NCBI GenBank assembly: GCA_905210055.1 | Contig: CAJLVH010000081.1 | Coordinates: forward strand, 1-8,179 | Source: an uncultured Enorma sp. | GTDB lineage: Bacteria > Actinomycetota > Coriobacteriia > Coriobacteriales > Coriobacteriaceae | Direction of reading: 5' to 3' | DNA: 8,179 nucleotides | Part shown: one piece after another, positions 6,706-8,179 of the stretch | How positions within the stretch are numbered: the first letter of the stretch is position 1 | Layout: every line of letters starts with the position of its first letter | Translations under genes and position numbers: made by a program | The notes under the pieces: model-generated | Databases searched by the model: none | What the model saw: the letters and a program-made list of their open reading frames with translations, nothing else | What the model was told of the DNA's origin: nothing

Positions 6706-6838
6706 GTGCATAATGGTGGCAGCGGGGAGCGCCTTGCCTGGCCTGACTCATTTGGGGACGGGGTCCAATGAGTCATTTCGGGACACGGGATGCTCCTTGT
6801 TTGACGGGCGACCTCGCCCTATAGGCAAGATTATGCAC
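6706..6838. promoter_or_regulatory. Divergent promoter region with mirrored ATTATGCAC copies
   Basis: ATTATGCAC occurs on the minus strand at 6706-6714 and on the plus strand at 6830-6838. Each copy precedes the start codon of the gene it faces by a similar distance (21 and 24 nt). They could be -10 elements (CATTAT and GATTAT, each four of six to consensus) or half-sites for one regulator. An alternative plus-strand promoter, TTGTTT (6797-6802), 17 nt, TATAGG (6820-6825), is also possible; its spacer holds a small GGGCG/CGCCC hairpin. None is strong. Confidence 0.3.
6744..6775. repeat. Degenerate palindrome with TGACTCATT arms
   Basis: TGACTCATT (6744-6752) and AATGAGTCA (6767-6775) are perfect 9-bp inverted arms around a GGGGAC...GTCC core that pairs only with a bulge. 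A third, half-like copy follows: GAGTCATTTCGGGACA at 6770-6785 differs from 6745-6760 at three of sixteen positions. The element lies in the divergent gap between the hydrolase and glycosylase genes and resembles the palindrome at 5913-5939. Confidence 0.8.
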
Positions 6839-6848
6839 CAGTGCGCAT

Positions 6849-6856
6849 GGAGGGGG
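6849..6856 (+). promoter_or_regulatory. Shine-Dalgarno GGAGGGGG fixing the glycosylase start
   Basis: GGAGGGGG is followed by a 6-nt spacer and ATG 6863. This picks ATG 6863 over start codons further upstream in the same open frame, which would run through the palindrome and the hydrolase gene. Confidence 0.8.
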
Positions 6857-6862
6857 TACGGG

Positions 6863-7426
6863 ATGACTTCGGATTACCAGCATATTTCCCATGGTTTCGA
6901 GCCGGTGTTCGACGGTCGGTCGCGCGTGCTCGTGCTCGGTTCGTTCCCCTCGGTGCTCTCGCGCGAGAACGCGTTCTATTACGGCAACCCGCAGAACCGG
7001 TTCTGGCGGGTTATCGCTGCCTGCGTGGGAGAGCCGGTGCCGCCGAACGAGGGCGAGCCACTGGCGGGCGAGGCGCGTCCGGCGACGCTCGAGGAATCGA
7101 TCGAAGCGAAACGCGCCCTTCTGCTGCGTCATCGCATCGCGCTGTGGGATGTGATTGAAAGCTGCGACATCAAAGGCTCGTCCGATGCGAGCATCAAGAA
7201 CGTGGTTCCGGCGCGTATCGAGTGGGTGACCAGTGCCGCTCCGGTGCAGGCGGTGGTGTGCAACGGCGGTACCGCAGGACGGCTTTACAAGCGCTACCTG
7301 CAAAAACGCGTGGGGATCGAGGCGGTGGTGCTCCCCTCGACGAGCCCGGCGAATGCCGCGTGGTCGCTCGAGCGGCTTGTTGCACGTTGGGGCGAGGCGC
7401 TCCGACCGTTGCTTGTCCTGAAGTAA
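6863..7426 (+). CDS. DNA-deoxyinosine (hypoxanthine) glycosylase, uracil-DNA glycosylase superfamily
   Basis: This 187-aa enzyme should remove hypoxanthine, the deamination product of adenine, from DNA as the first step of base excision repair. The family-typical order is seen: VLVLGSFPSVLSRE (22-35), then YYGNPQNRFW (39-48) with the Asn residues expected near the catalytic site, ALWDVIESC, the Gly-Ser-Ser-Asp stretch after it, CNGG, and the C-terminal LPSTSPANA (157-165). These match what I know of the deoxyinosine glycosylase branch (UDG family 6) better than Mug or Ung. The length is normal. The start is set by the strong ribosome site at 6849-6856; the frame is open further upstream but carries no sensible protein there. 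It is divergent from the hydrolase and convergent with the next gene. Exact base preference is inferred from family. Confidence 0.9.
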   Translation: MTSDYQHISHGFEPVFDGRSRVLVLGSFPSVLSRENAFYYGNPQNRFWRVIAACVGEPVPPNEGEPLAGEARPATLEESIEAKRALLLRHRIALWDVIESCDIKGSSDASIKNVVPARIEWVTSAAPVQAVVCNGGTAGRLYKRYLQKRVGIEAVVLPSTSPANAAWSLERLVARWGEALRPLLVLK

Positions 7427-7487
7427 TCGGCTCGCGTCCGGTGCCAGATCATCGCGCTTGGCAGCGATTGCCGCCGAGCGTGGTTCG

Positions 7488-8171
7488 TTATCGCATGCGA
7501 CTCGCGATGGCGCGCCAGAGGGGGTGCGGCGAGGCAACGAGGACGTTCGACGTGTTTGCGCGTTCCGGGTCGACCCCAAGCAGTTCATCGAGTTCATCTA
7601 ACGCGCAGCTCATGCGTACCGCCGCCACGAGCCGGTCGATGGCGCGCGCGACGGGGCGCCGCCACATGCCCAGGCGCGGCGCCCGCATGAGGCGCGGGAC
7701 AAGGCGGGCGTCGGTTACCACGACGGCTCCGCTCCAGCGTGCGTCAACTTGCTGGCAGGCGCGCGCGGCTTCGCACGCGGTGGCGGTATCCTCGCTGCTA
7801 CAAGAATCGCAGATGATGGCGTAGAAACGTGCCGTTGGGTTGAGTGCGTTTGAGCTTGCCAGGGCGTGGAGCACATCGGCAAGGGGCGCGCAATCTGCCG
7901 GCGATGCGACCTCGTGTGCAAGCACGATCGTGTCGCAGCTGGTCATGTCGCAAGTTTCGCTCTCGCATTCCGGCCGCTCGAGAATGCGAGGCGAGCCGTT
8001 GGGGGTGCACTCCGCCCGAACGAAGACAGGGCAGCGCGACTCCTCGGATGCATAGGCAGAAAGACGCGTGTAGGCACGGAGTGCGTCGTGAAAATCGCTC
8101 AAGAGGAGGTCGGCGGTGCTGTTGCCGGCATTGCTGGCGGCGCTGCTTGACGCCGTGCGCACCAGAGCCAT
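7488..8171 (-). CDS. Cysteine-rich, flavodoxin-fold-like protein of unknown function (possibly 5' partial)
   Basis: I do not recognise this 227-aa product with certainty. The N-terminus, MALVRTASSSAASNAGNSTADLLL, has the shape of a first beta strand, a Ser-rich loop ending in GNS, and a helix. That resembles the FMN phosphate loop of NADPH-dependent FMN reductases, but the usual GSPR is lost. DTIVLAHEV (80-88) could be the next core strand. RFYAIIC (115-121) and the stretch from Trp146 to the MWRRPVARAID segment (169-179) resemble the C-terminal half of flavodoxin-family oxidoreductases. There are 11 cysteines, three of them in a cluster (69, 74, 79). No ribosome site is visible in the 8 bases before ATG 8171 and the frame stays open to the edge, so the start may lie outside. 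The gene converges on the glycosylase with a 61-bp gap holding only weak hairpins (for example ATCGC/GCGAT at 7451-7468). Confidence 0.5.
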   Translation of the reverse strand: MALVRTASSSAASNAGNSTADLLLSDFHDALRAYTRLSAYASEESRCPVFVRAECTPNGSPRILERPECESETCDMTSCDTIVLAHEVASPADCAPLADVLHALASSNALNPTARFYAIICDSCSSEDTATACEAARACQQVDARWSGAVVVTDARLVPRLMRAPRLGMWRRPVARAIDRLVAAVRMSCALDELDELLGVDPERANTSNVLVASPHPLWRAIASRMR

Positions 8172-8179
8172 GCGGCGGG

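Noticed and set aside
7427..7487. Terminator between the convergent glycosylase and the last gene
   Set aside because: Only 5-bp stems with long loops are visible (TGCCA/TGGCA and ATCGC/GCGAT), with no T-run.
7222..7824. A 200-codon plus-strand frame across the end of the glycosylase gene
   Set aside because: It overlaps the glycosylase in the wrong frame and is Arg/Ser-rich with no motif; the minus-strand frame at 7488-8171 is longer and more protein-like.

Overview
The DNA is GC-rich (by eye clearly above 60%), densely coding, uses strong purine-rich Shine-Dalgarno sites, and carries an ECF-type transporter, an RpiR-type regulator and a FeoA-FeoB fusion. This fits a high-GC Gram-positive anaerobe. 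My best guess is a gut Coriobacteriia member (Collinsella/Eggerthella/Olsenella relatives), which is an inference from style and content only.

Layout. (1) Positions 3-3337, + strand: a tight four-gene operon. It holds the end of an ECF transporter ATPase (cut by the left edge, probably the second half of a tandem-ATPase protein), the membrane coupling subunit EcfT, a PHP-domain metal-dependent phosphoesterase, and a MurR/RpiR-type SIS-domain regulator. Junctions are 1 bp, a 4-bp ATGA overlap and 8 bp, so the genes are almost certainly co-transcribed. (2) 3338-3548: a long, nearly perfect inverted repeat, then the feo leader. (3) 3549-5906, +: one large FeoA-FeoB fusion for ferrous iron uptake. 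(4) 5907-6153: non-coding, holding a perfect palindrome, a 17-bp tandem repeat and a 16-bp inverted repeat. (5) 6154-6684, -: a nicotinamidase/isochorismatase-like cysteine hydrolase. (6) 6685-6862: divergent intergenic region with another degenerate palindrome and two mirrored copies of ATTATGCAC. (7) 6863-7426, +: a DNA-deoxyinosine (hypoxanthine) glycosylase of the uracil-DNA-glycosylase superfamily. (8) 7488 to the right edge, -: a cysteine-rich protein that looks like a diverged flavodoxin-fold oxidoreductase.

How the genes work together. The first operon appears to couple import of a small molecule (ECF transporters carry vitamins, metals and nucleobases) to a phosphoesterase and a regulator of a family that usually senses phosphosugars. 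No substrate-binding S component is in view, so the cargo cannot be named. The feo gene is a self-contained iron importer. The other three genes look like independent housekeeping or repair functions.

The most distinctive non-coding signal is a set of related palindromes (ends like TGA..CATT, core GGGACA/TGTCCC in most) sitting in three intergenic gaps and in none of the genes as far as I could see. No gene gap exceeds 300 bases. I see no tRNA, rRNA, CRISPR array, transposase gene or phage gene.
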